A stretch of DNA of 64,000 nt from Fischerella sp. JS2 (GCF_032393985.1 NZ_CP135918.1:5085724-5149723), one strand, 5' to 3'; positions 37,338 to 47,151 are shown, counted from the stretch's first letter. The notes: generated by a model from the sequence alone, not told the origin. Numbers and translations: made by a program.

Positions 37338-38999
37338 ATGAAACAAAAGTCAAATCAAATAACCACATTTGTATTTGGTGCATTGGCAATTCTAGCAGGT
37401 ACCGTCGCTGTAATACTGCCGAATATTTTCTCAGGAGAACCTGCCGTCGGAGCAACGCCTGTCGATCTTGAACTCTCCCCTCAACCCTATCCGGTGCAAG
37501 GGATTAGTATACCGCCTAAACCAGTAAGTAGCTCATCATCGAATGTAGTCGATGATCTCACAGGAAAACCTGTTGAACACACCCATAGAGTTTCTGGACA
37601 GTTCCAGTTTGAGTATCAGGTCGGCTTACTACTCAATGCCCAACAATCACCCCTTTTCCCTTGGAAAGCTACTGTCACTAATACACCTCAATCCCGCCTT
37701 GTGCGCGATGCTGTAGTCATCCTGGAGGATGAGTGTGGACATTACATCAAACGTAAAATCTCATCGAATGGAGATTTCTCCTTTGAGTGGACCCCGGTTG
37801 GTTGCAACAAAGGCAAAATTACGGTCTGGTCGGTTGCCCCTGGCAATAAGGCTGACAAAGTCGGGGTTGGGAAATGGCTCAAAGGGCCAGTCAACACAAT
37901 GGATGAATTGACTACTAATACGTCAGACTATACTCCTTATTCCTTTAGCCACTCCTTTGATATCAAACCAGCACGCAAGAATGGTGGCAATGGTCTCGAC
38001 TTGGGGAAAATTACCATCCCCCTAAATGATGAAGCCTCGCGGGGTTTCTTTATTATGGATAACGTTCTCATTGCACGCAGCTATTACAGTAGTTTGCCAG
38101 GTATCTCTGATACTAAACTGGTAAAAATAAACGTAGTTCATAGCAAAGGTTTGAAGCCTCGTGGCTTGGAATGCGATGCATGGGATGCAAAAGAAAAGAA
38201 CCTCCAGTCAGCAATTTATGTCCCTACAAAGGATCTCGGCTTCATTTTCATTCCTTGGGATTGTAAAGATTTGGGTCAGGATGCTCATGCACATATTCAC
38301 GAGACCTCCCATTATTTTCAACGCCTTTTCCTGCGACAAAACCCTGACTATGGTCGGTTCGGTGAAGGCCTGGCTAATGTTCAGTCTGCCATCATCCGCA
38401 AAAGCCAGTGGATCACTACTACTGGAAGCGACTTGGTCGAGAATCTGGATGTGAATGCACGCATGGCCTGTTGGAATGGAACACAATGGAACCCCCGGAT
38501 TGATACCCCGAGTCAATTTAATGAATGCACTAATAGTGGTGGTACACCAGGGTTCCCCCAAGCAGTTGTTTGGTCTAATGACTTGGCAAGCGCGGGTTGG
38601 TTTCAGCGCATTGTATGGGACTTAGTCGATGGTGGAACCTCCGATCCTGAGCCGTTGACAACCTTTATTATCCCTAATCAGAGTCCCAACAACTGTGGCA
38701 ATGCTTGTGAATTTGGGCAATTCGACAAGATCACAGGCGGCGGAACCTCAACTCCTCCCTCATCCTTAGCGATTAACGATGTGCTGATTTACTATTTGGG
38801 CGGTAACGGTGCCTTGGGAACCAACCCTAACTATGTAGATCGTGGTTTACCTGGATTGGATATTACCGACTTTCTAGACGGCATGATTTGCCGGGGGCAT
38901 ATTACCGCTAGTGCAGCAAATGAGCTTGTTGCCACAGCAATGGGCCTGAACTATGAGGCTGAAGGTGGTCCTACTTCATGCCCACATCCGTTAGATTAG
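37338..38999 (+). CDS. Secreted putative zinc metalloprotease (HExxH...E)
   Basis: A 553-residue protein with a signal peptide (about residues 1-38, GALAILAGTVAVILP). A middle domain resembling a beta-sandwich lies at about 95-230. A gluzincin-like motif follows: IHETSHYFQ (HExxH, near residues 320-326), then 18 residues on FGEGLAN, where Glu would be the third zinc ligand. The remainder (Asn/Gly/Trp-rich, with many Cys) is not recognised. It sits alone on the plus strand between cobI and the CbiG-CbiH gene but shows no link to cobalamin chemistry. Target and processing are unknown. A non-enzymatic role is possible. Confidence 0.7.
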   Translation: MKQKSNQITTFVFGALAILAGTVAVILPNIFSGEPAVGATPVDLELSPQPYPVQGISIPPKPVSSSSSNVVDDLTGKPVEHTHRVSGQFQFEYQVGLLLNAQQSPLFPWKATVTNTPQSRLVRDAVVILEDECGHYIKRKISSNGDFSFEWTPVGCNKGKITVWSVAPGNKADKVGVGKWLKGPVNTMDELTTNTSDYTPYSFSHSFDIKPARKNGGNGLDLGKITIPLNDEASRGFFIMDNVLIARSYYSSLPGISDTKLVKINVVHSKGLKPRGLECDAWDAKEKNLQSAIYVPTKDLGFIFIPWDCKDLGQDAHAHIHETSHYFQRLFLRQNPDYGRFGEGLANVQSAIIRKSQWITTTGSDLVENLDVNARMACWNGTQWNPRIDTPSQFNECTNSGGTPGFPQAVVWSNDLASAGWFQRIVWDLVDGGTSDPEPLTTFIIPNQSPNNCGNACEFGQFDKITGGGTSTPPSSLAINDVLIYYLGGNGALGTNPNYVDRGLPGLDITDFLDGMICRGHITASAANELVATAMGLNYEAEGGPTSCPHPLD

Positions 39000-39048
39000 T
39001 ACAATTCTTCGGTAATCTATTCCATGAAATAAACATTTCGTGGAATAG

Positions 39049-40872
39049 ATGGCTCAAAGTATTGATTTACTATTGCCGACTAGAAACGCGATCGCCCCAC
39101 TTTCAGCTAATTCTATGACTCATATCGCACCTGCCATTATTGTGCTGGGTAACAACAGCATCCCCGTCGCCCGTAAAATCATCAGTGTCTTACCAGAAGC
39201 GCAATTATATGGACTAGCCGATCGCACTTCTGATGTAGATGTGAGTTTTACAGAGTTTGGAGCCACACTGCGGGAGTTGTTTGCAAATGGTACACCTATT
39301 ATTGGCTTTTGTGCTACAGGTATTTTGATTAGAACCTTAGCACCACTGCTTGCCAACAAACGGCAGGAACCCCCAGTTTTAGCAGTTGCAGAGGATGGTA
39401 GTGCAGTAGTACCTTTGTTGGGAGGACTCAATGGCGTTAATAATTTGGCACGTCAAATCGCTAGTGTGTTAAGTGTTATACCTGCGATCACAACAACTGG
39501 CGATATTCGCTTTGGCATCGCCTTAGAAGATCCGCCAGTAGGTTATCGTTTGTCTAACCCGGAATATGCAAAAGGCTTTATGTCTGACCTCTTGGCAGGA
39601 CATACGATGCGGTTAGAGGGTAATGCAGCTTGGTTGAGGAATAGTTCTTTACCTATTGTTCAGGATGCACAAAGAGTTATAGAAGTTACTGAAAAGGCAG
39701 TATTTTCTACACTAAACCACCTGGTTTATCATCCTGCAACAGTGGCAATTGGAATTACCCCGCTCAATTCCTCCTTCAGGGGAGAAGGTTCAGAGTTAAT
39801 CACCTTAGTACAGCAAATGTTGACAGATGCGGAGTTAGCCCCGGCAGCTGTTGCAGGAGTTTTTGCTAGTATCTCAGATACTGCTGAACCTGGTTTAGAA
39901 GCGATCGCTAATTATCTCAATGTGCCAATTCGTTTTTTTACTCGTGATGCGATCACTCAAGTTATGTCTCAACATCAGACCGCAGATGTGGCAGTAGGGG
40001 CGGCTTTAGCAGCTTCTGCTGGTGAGTTGATTGGACAACGGCAAACAGCAAATTTTTCCTGTGCCATTGCGATCGCACCTTTACCCATCGACATTAACAC
40101 CACAGGTACACCACGCGGACGCTTGGCAATTATTGGCACAGGTCCAGGCAGAAGTGATTGGATGTCACCAGAAGTCAAAGAAATTTTACGTAATGCCACT
40201 GATTTTGTTGGTTATTCTACTTACCTGGATTTAGTTAGTGCCTTCACCAAAGGCAAACACCTGCATGAATCAGACAATCGGGAAGAAATTGCCCGAGCAA
40301 AGGTCGCCCTGGATTTAGCAGCACAGGGACGATTTGTGGCAGTGATATCCTCTGGAGATCCTGGAATCTATGCAATGGCAGCAGCAGTATTTGAGGTGCT
40401 GGATAAACAAGCAAAGCCAGAATGGCAAGGTATTGAAATTCAAGTAGCGCCGGGTATTTCCGCAATGCAGGCAGCCGCAGCGAAGATGGGCGCGCCTCTT
40501 GGTCATGATTTCTGTGTAATTTCCCTCTCAGATATTTTAAAGCCTTGGTCAATTATCGAACAACGCATTAGTGCTGCTGCCGAAGCAGATTTTGTTATTG
40601 CTTTTTATAATCCGGTGTCTAAGCAACGTACCTGGCAATTAGCAGAGGCACAAAATATACTCCTGCGTCATCGTTCTCCTGATACCCCAGTGGTAGTGGC
40701 GCGCAACCTCGGCAGAGAGGCTGAATCTACTATAGTCTGTACTCTGGAAAATTTAGTACCAGAACATGCTGATATGCGGACAGTGATTCTTGTTGGTTCC
40801 AGCAAAACCCGGATGATCCAAAAGCGAGATGGTGGTATCTGGGTTTATACTCCCCGTCGCTATGATAATTAA
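39049..40872 (+). CDS. cobJ: CbiG-CbiH fusion: precorrin-3B C17-methyltransferase
   Basis: A 607-residue fusion. CbiG-like half lies at about residues 25-340 (ELFANGTPIIGFCATGILIR, AVAEDGSAVVPLLGG, VAIGITPLNSSFRGEG). CobJ/CbiH half lies at about 350-605 (GRLAIIGTGPGRSDWMSPEV, VISSGDPGIYAMAAAV, VAPGISAMQAAAAKMGAPLG, AFYNPVSKQRTWQL). In the anaerobic pathway CbiG opens the delta-lactone ring; CobJ/CbiH carries out ring contraction and C17 methylation. The start at 39049 may be internal to Met22 (MTHIAPAIIVLG). No strong SD is seen. Confidence 0.95.
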   Translation: MAQSIDLLLPTRNAIAPLSANSMTHIAPAIIVLGNNSIPVARKIISVLPEAQLYGLADRTSDVDVSFTEFGATLRELFANGTPIIGFCATGILIRTLAPLLANKRQEPPVLAVAEDGSAVVPLLGGLNGVNNLARQIASVLSVIPAITTTGDIRFGIALEDPPVGYRLSNPEYAKGFMSDLLAGHTMRLEGNAAWLRNSSLPIVQDAQRVIEVTEKAVFSTLNHLVYHPATVAIGITPLNSSFRGEGSELITLVQQMLTDAELAPAAVAGVFASISDTAEPGLEAIANYLNVPIRFFTRDAITQVMSQHQTADVAVGAALAASAGELIGQRQTANFSCAIAIAPLPIDINTTGTPRGRLAIIGTGPGRSDWMSPEVKEILRNATDFVGYSTYLDLVSAFTKGKHLHESDNREEIARAKVALDLAAQGRFVAVISSGDPGIYAMAAAVFEVLDKQAKPEWQGIEIQVAPGISAMQAAAAKMGAPLGHDFCVISLSDILKPWSIIEQRISAAAEADFVIAFYNPVSKQRTWQLAEAQNILLRHRSPDTPVVVARNLGREAESTIVCTLENLVPEHADMRTVILVGSSKTRMIQKRDGGIWVYTPRRYDN

Positions 40873-40896
40873 CGTAAGTTCGCAATCAGTGATCAG

Positions 40897-43800
40897 TTAT
40901 CGGTCATTATTAACTGTTAACTGATGACTGTGTAAAGTTCGGATCGCTTCCACTAGTATTTCTGGAGTAACAGGTTTAGCAATATGCTGTTGAAAACCCG
41001 CAGCTAGTGCTTGTTTCTGATTCACTTCTCCCGCATAAGCACTCAGGGCGATCGCTATAATCTTATTTTCTGGTTCTGATTCCAACGCGCGGATCTGACG
41101 CATTAACATATAGCCATCTGTTTCTGGCATCCCAATGTCGCTAACTAGAATGTCTGGCTTGAATTGCGTCAGTATTTGTAATGCTTCCCTAGCAGATGCT
41201 GTTGCAGCTACTTCAGCACCTGCTTGTTCCAAGACAAAAGCGAGAAAATTACGGGAATCTACTTCATCATCAACCACCAAAACCCGGAGATTTGTTAGTG
41301 GTAAAGTGTCAGGAGTAGACGTGCAGGAGTGATTCGTCGCTGTTCCATCTTTGGGTCTAACACTTGCGGATTTGATTGGTAACCTAACAGTAAAAGTTGC
41401 TCCTTGTCCCTCTCCTGGACTTTCTGCTGCAACGGTTCCCCCATGCAATTCAACGAGGTGACGTACGATCGCCAGCCCTAACCCTAATCCCCCAAACATC
41501 CGGGTTGTGGTGCTATCTGCTTGCCGAAAATACTCAAACACATGGGGTAAAAAATCTGGAGAAATTCCTTTACCTGTATCTGTGATTTGAATTTGAGCAT
41601 ACTTTGTCATTTGTCCTTTATCATTTGTCCTTTGTTCTTTACCTTCTCCAGATGACGTAGACGCGCCAGCGGTGAGACAGCGCGGTCTTGGGGGTTTCCC
41701 CCATGAGCGACTACGAACCCGAAGGGCTTCCCGTAGGGTATGACTAGTGACCAATGACAAGCGAATTTCTACCTGTCCTCCTTGGGGCGTAAACTTGACA
41801 GCATTGGAGAGTAAATTCCAAATCAATTGCTGGAGGCGGGCTGAATCTCCTAAAACTGGGAATTTGGGATTGTTTGGTTGTTCCTCGGTTGGTATGGATG
41901 CTAAATTTTGCTGACCATTCTCCAATCCAAAATCTGAAATTGTAAATCGCAAATCGATGGACTTGGCTTGGGCTGCTAACTGCACGGTTTCAAGTGCCGA
42001 TTGAATCACCTCTGGCAGGTTAATAGGAGCCATATTGAGGCTAAGCTTACCTTGGAGAATGCGCGAGACATCTAAAAGATCCTCAATGAGTTGGGTTTGG
42101 AGTTTAGCGTTGCGCTCAATTGTTTCTAAGGCATAATCTGTTTTTGCCGCATCCAATTTTCCCGTGCGCAGCAATTTAGACCAACCCAAAATTGGATTGA
42201 GTGGTGTTCGCAACTCATGGGACAGCACCGCCAAGAATTCATCTTTGACCCGGTTGGCAGCTTCTGCCACACTTCTTGCTGTTCGTTCTGCTTCGTAGAG
42301 GCGAGTACGAGCGATCGCCTGGGCACATTGTTGGGCCAGCGATAGGATAAACACTTGTTGTTCCCCATCCAACTGTTGTGGCTCAATGAAACCAAAAGAC
42401 ATGCCTCCGACTGCCCGACCTTCAACTATCAGGGGAATGGAAATCCAAGCATCGAAGGGCTGCTGCTCATACTGTTCTCTGAGGTGCGGATAGTGGATTG
42501 CTCGTCTTTGTGATGATTCTGCCCAGATGGGCTGTCCGGTGCGTACGGCTTCTGCTAAAGGCACAGGCTCATTGAGGGAAAATCGCTGCCAAGGGTTGAT
42601 TTGCTCGGGTTCACAGCCCACGGTTCGGATAACTTCGAGTTCAGTGCCAGTCTCATTCACTAAGGCAATCAGGGCAAATTTCGCACCCAGAACCGCAATT
42701 CCTTGATCTGCAATCACATCTGCTACCTGGAGGGGGGTCAGAGATTCCGAAAAAGCAGCCGTCACAGACTGAAGGCGGGCAATGCGCTCGGCAGATTGCT
42801 CTGCGGCTTGTTGCGACTGCTGTGCTTCTTGGTAGAGGCGGGCATTATCAATAGCGATCGCAGCTCGATGGGCAATGTCTTCTGCCAAGTCTATATCTGC
42901 CTGGTGATAACGGCGATCAGATTCAGCTGTGACCAAGGAAATTGCTCCTAAAATCTGTCCGCGAGCAATTAACGGTGAAACAATGGCAGACTTTAAGCCC
43001 AGTTCGCGCAAGATGCGTAGATGTTCAGCGTCTTGAGCCACCATTACTAATGCAGCATCTGGAATTTCAGTTGCCATTTCGCTTTTTCCAGTTCGCAGCA
43101 CTTTCGGCACTCCTTCCATCTCGTCGATTCGTCTAGGATATTGCCGATGAATTTCCCAACCCAATGCCACTTTCGTTGGGTCACGGTGAGCCACTGCAAC
43201 CCGATGAATGAATTGATTGTCTTGCAGCAGGTCGATCGCGCACCAGTCCGCAAACAATGGCACTACCAAATTTGCCACAGTTGCCAGAGTACATTCATAA
43301 TCCAGTGAGGATGCCAGTACTGTGCTGACTTCTGCCAGAAATGCCGATCGCCGCTGGTCGGCTTCTGCTTTGATCCGGGCAATTTGCTCTTGAACTTGCT
43401 GCCGCATCAATTGGGCGTGTTCCGCTTCTGAGCGTTTGCGCTCGGTAATGTCTTTGTTAATACCAATAAAAAAGATGGGATTCCCGGTTTTGTCGTACAC
43501 GGGTTTTGCTGTTGTTTCAATTGGCACTAGCGATCCATCTTTTCGCACACAGGGAATTTCACCACAAAACTTTCCTGCTGTCTGAATAGACTGAATAATT
43601 TCAGCCGTCATTGTCGCTTTGATATCCAGGTGATGGAGAAAGTTAACGGGTTTACCGATCACCTCTGCGGCTGTATAGCCAAAGATTTGCTCGGCATTAC
43701 CCAGCCAGCGTTGAATCTTCCCTTCCAAATCGGTTAACAAAATGGCATCGGGCATTTGTTGCAAAGCAACATCTGATACCAGTAATTCGGCTTCGGCTTG

Positions 43801-44826
43801 TTTGCGTTCGGTGATGTCGTGCATCACAACGACTGCTCCTTGTTTTTTGCCCTGGCTATCAGCGATCGCCTGTCCACTAGCAAGTAGTGTCCTCGCCTTT
43901 CCCTGTTTGGGCGCAATCACCATTTCAACATTCTCGACTGTTTGTCCTTGTAACGCTCGAAATAGGGGGATATCGTTTTTGGACATCCGCGTTTTGCCAT
44001 CGGGCAAATACAAGTCATAGTATTCTGCCCACTGTTCGGGTGGCAGTGGTTGTTCGGGCAAGCCATGAAATTCCCGTGCTGCGCGATTAAATAAAGTCAA
44101 AATTCCCTCGGCGTTACAGGCTACGATTCCTGCCTGGACATGCTCAAGCAGCACTTTGAGTAACTCCTGTTCTTTTTGCAGGGCTGCTTGGGCTTGCTGC
44201 CGTTGTGCAATTTCTAAGCGGAGTAATTCGTTTCCTTGTGATAATTCAGCCGTCCGTTGTTCAACTAATTGCTCTAACTCTTGCTGGGCTTGTTGCTGTG
44301 CTGCTTCTGTTTGCTGCCGCTCTAATTGATCCATTACCATTGCGGCTAGATCCGCGAGGATGGCTTTTTGCTCTTCGGTTAAGGCATCACGGGGTTTTGT
44401 ATCTAACAAACAAAGACTTCCCAGGTTAAAGCCATCTTGGGTGAGCAATGGTGCGCCGGCATAGAACCGCAAACCCGGTTCATTTTGTACAAAGGGATTA
44501 CAGATAAGGCGACGATCTTGCTTGGTGTCGGGAATAACTAATACCTCGTTGGATAATAGCGTCAAGCTGCAAATAATTTCATCTCGTTGCACCTCGCGTA
44601 TCTCAAAGCCATAGGAAGATTTAAACCAGCCTCTCGATTCATCAATCAGCAAAACCAACGCGATCGGCACATCAAATAAACGTGCTGCCAAGGAGGTGAT
44701 ACGATCAAAGGCAACTTCTGGTGGGGTGTCGAGAATATTGTATCGCCGCAGTGCCTCTAAACGCTCTACCTCATTTGCAGGTAAAGGAGCAGTTGTTGCC
44801 ATCGGTTGAGGGGAAGATTCAGTCAT
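40897..44826 (-). CDS. Hybrid histidine kinase (GAF-PAS-PAS-GAF-GAF-HisKA-HATPase-REC) with repeat-derived insertion
   Basis: A 1309-residue protein. GAF lies at about 20-175, a Gln/Glu coiled coil to about 225, PAS at about 225-340 and 350-470, GAF at about 495-680 and 690-860. HisKA has LSHELRTPLNPILGWSKLL (phospho-His near 870). HATPase has the N box LIWNLLSNAVKFTP, G1 DTGKGIS and G2 GGLGLGLAIVRHLVEL. REC lies at about 1180-1300 with DILVSDIGMPE (phospho-Asp near 1225). A foreign stretch of about 55 residues (about 1024-1080), coded at 41592-41760, lies between the N box and G1. It may still be active, as all core boxes remain. Ligands of the sensor domains are unknown. Confidence 0.93.
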   Translation of the reverse strand: MTESSPQPMATTAPLPANEVERLEALRRYNILDTPPEVAFDRITSLAARLFDVPIALVLLIDESRGWFKSSYGFEIREVQRDEIICSLTLLSNEVLVIPDTKQDRRLICNPFVQNEPGLRFYAGAPLLTQDGFNLGSLCLLDTKPRDALTEEQKAILADLAAMVMDQLERQQTEAAQQQAQQELEQLVEQRTAELSQGNELLRLEIAQRQQAQAALQKEQELLKVLLEHVQAGIVACNAEGILTLFNRAAREFHGLPEQPLPPEQWAEYYDLYLPDGKTRMSKNDIPLFRALQGQTVENVEMVIAPKQGKARTLLASGQAIADSQGKKQGAVVVMHDITERKQAEAELLVSDVALQQMPDAILLTDLEGKIQRWLGNAEQIFGYTAAEVIGKPVNFLHHLDIKATMTAEIIQSIQTAGKFCGEIPCVRKDGSLVPIETTAKPVYDKTGNPIFFIGINKDITERKRSEAEHAQLMRQQVQEQIARIKAEADQRRSAFLAEVSTVLASSLDYECTLATVANLVVPLFADWCAIDLLQDNQFIHRVAVAHRDPTKVALGWEIHRQYPRRIDEMEGVPKVLRTGKSEMATEIPDAALVMVAQDAEHLRILRELGLKSAIVSPLIARGQILGAISLVTAESDRRYHQADIDLAEDIAHRAAIAIDNARLYQEAQQSQQAAEQSAERIARLQSVTAAFSESLTPLQVADVIADQGIAVLGAKFALIALVNETGTELEVIRTVGCEPEQINPWQRFSLNEPVPLAEAVRTGQPIWAESSQRRAIHYPHLREQYEQQPFDAWISIPLIVEGRAVGGMSFGFIEPQQLDGEQQVFILSLAQQCAQAIARTRLYEAERTARSVAEAANRVKDEFLAVLSHELRTPLNPILGWSKLLRTGKLDAAKTDYALETIERNAKLQTQLIEDLLDVSRILQGKLSLNMAPINLPEVIQSALETVQLAAQAKSIDLRFTISDFGLENGQQNLASIPTEEQPNNPKFPVLGDSARLQQLIWNLLSNAVKFTPQGGQVEIRLSLVTSHTLREALRVRSRSWGKPPRPRCLTAGASTSSGEGKEQRTNDKGQMTKYAQIQITDTGKGISPDFLPHVFEYFRQADSTTTRMFGGLGLGLAIVRHLVELHGGTVAAESPGEGQGATFTVRLPIKSASVRPKDGTATNHSCTSTPDTLPLTNLRVLVVDDEVDSRNFLAFVLEQAGAEVAATASAREALQILTQFKPDILVSDIGMPETDGYMLMRQIRALESEPENKIIAIALSAYAGEVNQKQALAAGFQQHIAKPVTPEILVEAIRTLHSHQLTVNNDR
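41644..41745. repeat. Intergenic-type repeat inserted in frame in the kinase gene
   Basis: Contains TAGACGCGCCAGCGGTGAG, GGGGGTTTCCCCC and GGGCTTCCCGTAGGGTA, i.e. the same TAGACGCG...CCCGTAGGGTA family found between genes at 12581, 36707 and 37045. Here it lies inside the coding frame of the kinase ATPase domain. Confidence 0.85.
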
Positions 44827-44874
44827 GAACTTTGAGGAGTAGGGGCGACCAGAAGGCTGGATGTGAACTTTTTC

Positions 44875-44991
44875 CTAGCGATTCCCAGTGCAGTAAGCCA
44901 CCCCTAATGTTGCTGCAAATTGCTCCTGGCTCAGTGCGGTTAACTGCCTCAGTTGACGAATCAGCTGGCTAAGTTCTGGTTGCTTAAGCAC
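44875..44991 (-). pseudogene. XRE-family regulator truncated by Trp-to-stop codon
   Basis: A GTG at 44989-44991 (GAGG six bases before) opens a frame reading QLIRQLRQLTALSQEQFAATLGVAY then NR and TAG at 44875-44877. This is the start of an XRE/Cro helix-turn-helix whose usual continuation is NRWENG. The stop replaces the Trp codon (TGG to TAG is one base), and beyond it EKVHIQPSG resembles the ENGxxQPSP of relatives before decaying. After the stop the frame runs 17 codons straight into the kinase ATG (44826). The 38-residue product would lack a complete DNA-binding domain. Confidence 0.75.
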
Positions 44992-45254
44992 AGTTGCCTC
45001 TTTCAGTACGAAAGTTTGAGCCGGAACTGAACAAATTTAGAGACAGTATAGCATATACTATATCTGAATTATCCGTGAGTTAGAGGTTGTATTTATCTAT
45101 ATAGGTTATCTATATAGGTAGCCAAGCCTGAAAATAAATATCCGCAGGTTCCTACGTGAGGGTAGCGGATATTTATGAGTTCCGACGTAAAGACACCGAT
45201 ATGAGTTTCCCGTGTCTCTAGCGAAATGGTTTTTGTGAAGTGGGATAGCAGAAG
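44992..45254. other. Gap between XRE remnant and dapL
   Basis: Contains a perfect 13-base tandem duplication TTATCTATATAGG (45093-45118) and the dapL terminator dyad at 45134-45176. No gene seen. Confidence 0.6.
45134..45176 (-). terminator. dapL terminator hairpin
   Basis: Perfect 12-base arms ATAAATATCCGC (45134-45145) and GCGGATATTTAT (45165-45176) with a 19-base loop; on the minus strand ATTTATTTTCAGG follows. About 80 bases past the dapL stop. Confidence 0.75.
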
Positions 45255-46490
45255 TTATGCACAAAAGCGGGTTGTAATCCGCTTCATCGCCTCTTCGACA
45301 TTCTCCCGACTATTAAATGCGGAAATTCGGAAATAACCTTCACCTGCTGCACCAAAGCCAGATCCTGGTGTACCCACAACATTGCAACTATGCAGCAATT
45401 TGTCGAAGAAGTCCCAACTCGAAAGACCATTGGGTGTTTTCACCCAGACATAAGGTGCATTTACACCACCGTAGACAGCTAATCCTGCTGCTGTTAGTTG
45501 CTCGCGAATGATTTTAGCGTTTTCTAGGTAAAAACTAATCAGGGCTTTGGTTTGCGTTTGTCCGTTTTCAGAATAAACTGCCTCAGCTCCGCGTTGTACG
45601 ATGTAGGACACACCATTAAACTTAGTAGATTGGCGGCGATTCCAGAGTTTCCACAGTTCCACATCGGAACCATCAGCAGCTTTAGCTGTGAGATTCTTGG
45701 GTACAACAGTCAATGCACACCGCGTACCAGTAAATCCAGCATTTTTAGAAAAAGAACGGAATTCGATCGCACAATCTCTTGCTCCCTCAATTTCATAGAT
45801 AGAGTGGGGAATTTCTGAATCAGTAATATAGGCTTCGTAAGCAGCATCAAAGAAAATGATTGAACCATTCGCCCTTGCATAGTCTACCCAGGCATTGAGA
45901 TGTTCTTTAGTAGCAACTGCACCGGTGGGATTATTGGGGAAGCAGAGGTAAATTAAATCAACTTTCTGTGAGGGGATAGTAGCGGTGAAGTTATTTTCTG
46001 CTGTGATTGGCAGATAAACTAAACCTTCATACTCGCCTTTATCGTTAGAATTGCCTGTATTTCCCGCCATAACATTAGTATCTACATATACCGGATATAC
46101 AGGGTCAGTGACGGCAATAGTATTATTTTTGCCAAAGATTTCAAGAATATTTCCTGTGTCACACTTAGATCCATCAGACACAAAAATTTCCGATGCATCA
46201 ATTTCGCACCCCCGCGCTTGGAAGTCGTGTGTAGCTATTTTTTCTCGTAGCCAAGCGTAACCTTGTTCCGGGCCATAGCCTTTGAAAGTGGCGCGATCGC
46301 CCATTTCTTCTACAGCCTTAATCATCGCAGTGCGGCAAGCTTCTGGCAATGGTTCGGTGACGTCACCAATACCTAACCTGATAATTTTGGCATCTGGGTT
46401 AGCTTCTGCGAAAGCGTTGACACGACGCGCAATTTCAGGAAACAGATAACCAGCTTTCAGCTTGAGGTAGTTGTCGTTAATCGTAGCCAT
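45255..46490 (-). CDS. dapL: LL-diaminopimelate aminotransferase
   Basis: A 411-residue fold-type I PLP aminotransferase of the plant/cyanobacterial type. [19 protein letters not shown] at the N-terminus, [13 protein letters not shown], and [19 protein letters not shown] (PLP Lys in SFSKNAGF, near residue 249) are diagnostic. It converts tetrahydrodipicolinate and Glu directly to LL-diaminopimelate in the lysine and peptidoglycan pathway. It is monocistronic, with a terminator hairpin at 45134-45176. Length is the family norm. Confidence 0.97.
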   Translation of the reverse strand: MATINDNYLKLKAGYLFPEIARRVNAFAEANPDAKIIRLGIGDVTEPLPEACRTAMIKAVEEMGDRATFKGYGPEQGYAWLREKIATHDFQARGCEIDASEIFVSDGSKCDTGNILEIFGKNNTIAVTDPVYPVYVDTNVMAGNTGNSNDKGEYEGLVYLPITAENNFTATIPSQKVDLIYLCFPNNPTGAVATKEHLNAWVDYARANGSIIFFDAAYEAYITDSEIPHSIYEIEGARDCAIEFRSFSKNAGFTGTRCALTVVPKNLTAKAADGSDVELWKLWNRRQSTKFNGVSYIVQRGAEAVYSENGQTQTKALISFYLENAKIIREQLTAAGLAVYGGVNAPYVWVKTPNGLSSWDFFDKLLHSCNVVGTPGSGFGAAGEGYFRISAFNSRENVEEAMKRITTRFCA

Positions 46491-46641
46491 AGTTGGGAAT
46501 TTTTATAAATGCTCTAAATAAACCAGCTTACTGCTATGTGCGATATCTTGGTTGAGTTGCGATCGCCAATATTAGTTTTCATCATCTGTGTAGGCGAAGC
46601 GTCACTGTAGATACTTTACGAAATTCTCTGACGCCAAGCAG

Positions 46642-47151
46642 TTACTGATTGAAACTAAACCGACCGTTGACCTTTTTACCGACCACATTCGCAGTAACTT
46701 TCACTTGATACTGACCAGTAGTTTTTTCAGCAAGTGTAGCCGTGTAGTGTTTGCCTTTGGCATCATAAATGAGAGGGATTGTTTTGTGTTGTCCATCGGG
46801 TAGCTGAACTTCAGCCGTTACTTTTGCGTTAGATACTGTTTCATGGTTGTCACCTTTTAGTAGGTATAAATCCATGTGAGTTGCACTTGCTTCTTTTTCC
46901 GGAACAAATTCTAAATGATAAGTTCCTGTCTCTACAACTTGACCACCTTTAGATGCACCATGTTCATTGTTTGTTTTAGCAGCAGGTGAAGCAGAAGTAG
47001 TTGCCGAGCCAGAACTGGAGTTAGAGGTTACTGAAGTATTATTATCTGTACTAGCAGTTTGATTGTTATGACTACAAGCAGCTAAAAAAAATAATCCGAC
47101 ACTTACTACAAGTACAAAACTAAGATTCAGATATTTATAACTAGTCTTCAT
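46642..47151 (-). CDS. Lipoprotein with FixH-like metal/stress domain
   Basis: The likely start is ATG 47149-47151 (MKTSYKYLNLSFVLVVSVG). The longer frame to 47262 would put a membrane-like stretch before the signal. A lipobox LAAC lies near residue 24 of the short form. A Ser/Thr/Asn/Ala linker follows, then a beta-sandwich (HLEFVPEKEASATHMDLYLL, YHTATLAEKTTGQYQVKVTAN) resembling FixH/YtkA-like domains. Anchored in the inner leaflet of the outer membrane or the plasma membrane. It shares the metal-resistance operon direction with the multicopper oxidase gene 200 bases upstream, which supports a copper role. This is inference. Confidence 0.72.
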   Translation of the reverse strand: MKTSYKYLNLSFVLVVSVGLFFLAACSHNNQTASTDNNTSVTSNSSSGSATTSASPAAKTNNEHGASKGGQVVETGTYHLEFVPEKEASATHMDLYLLKGDNHETVSNAKVTAEVQLPDGQHKTIPLIYDAKGKHYTATLAEKTTGQYQVKVTANVVGKKVNGRFSFNQ

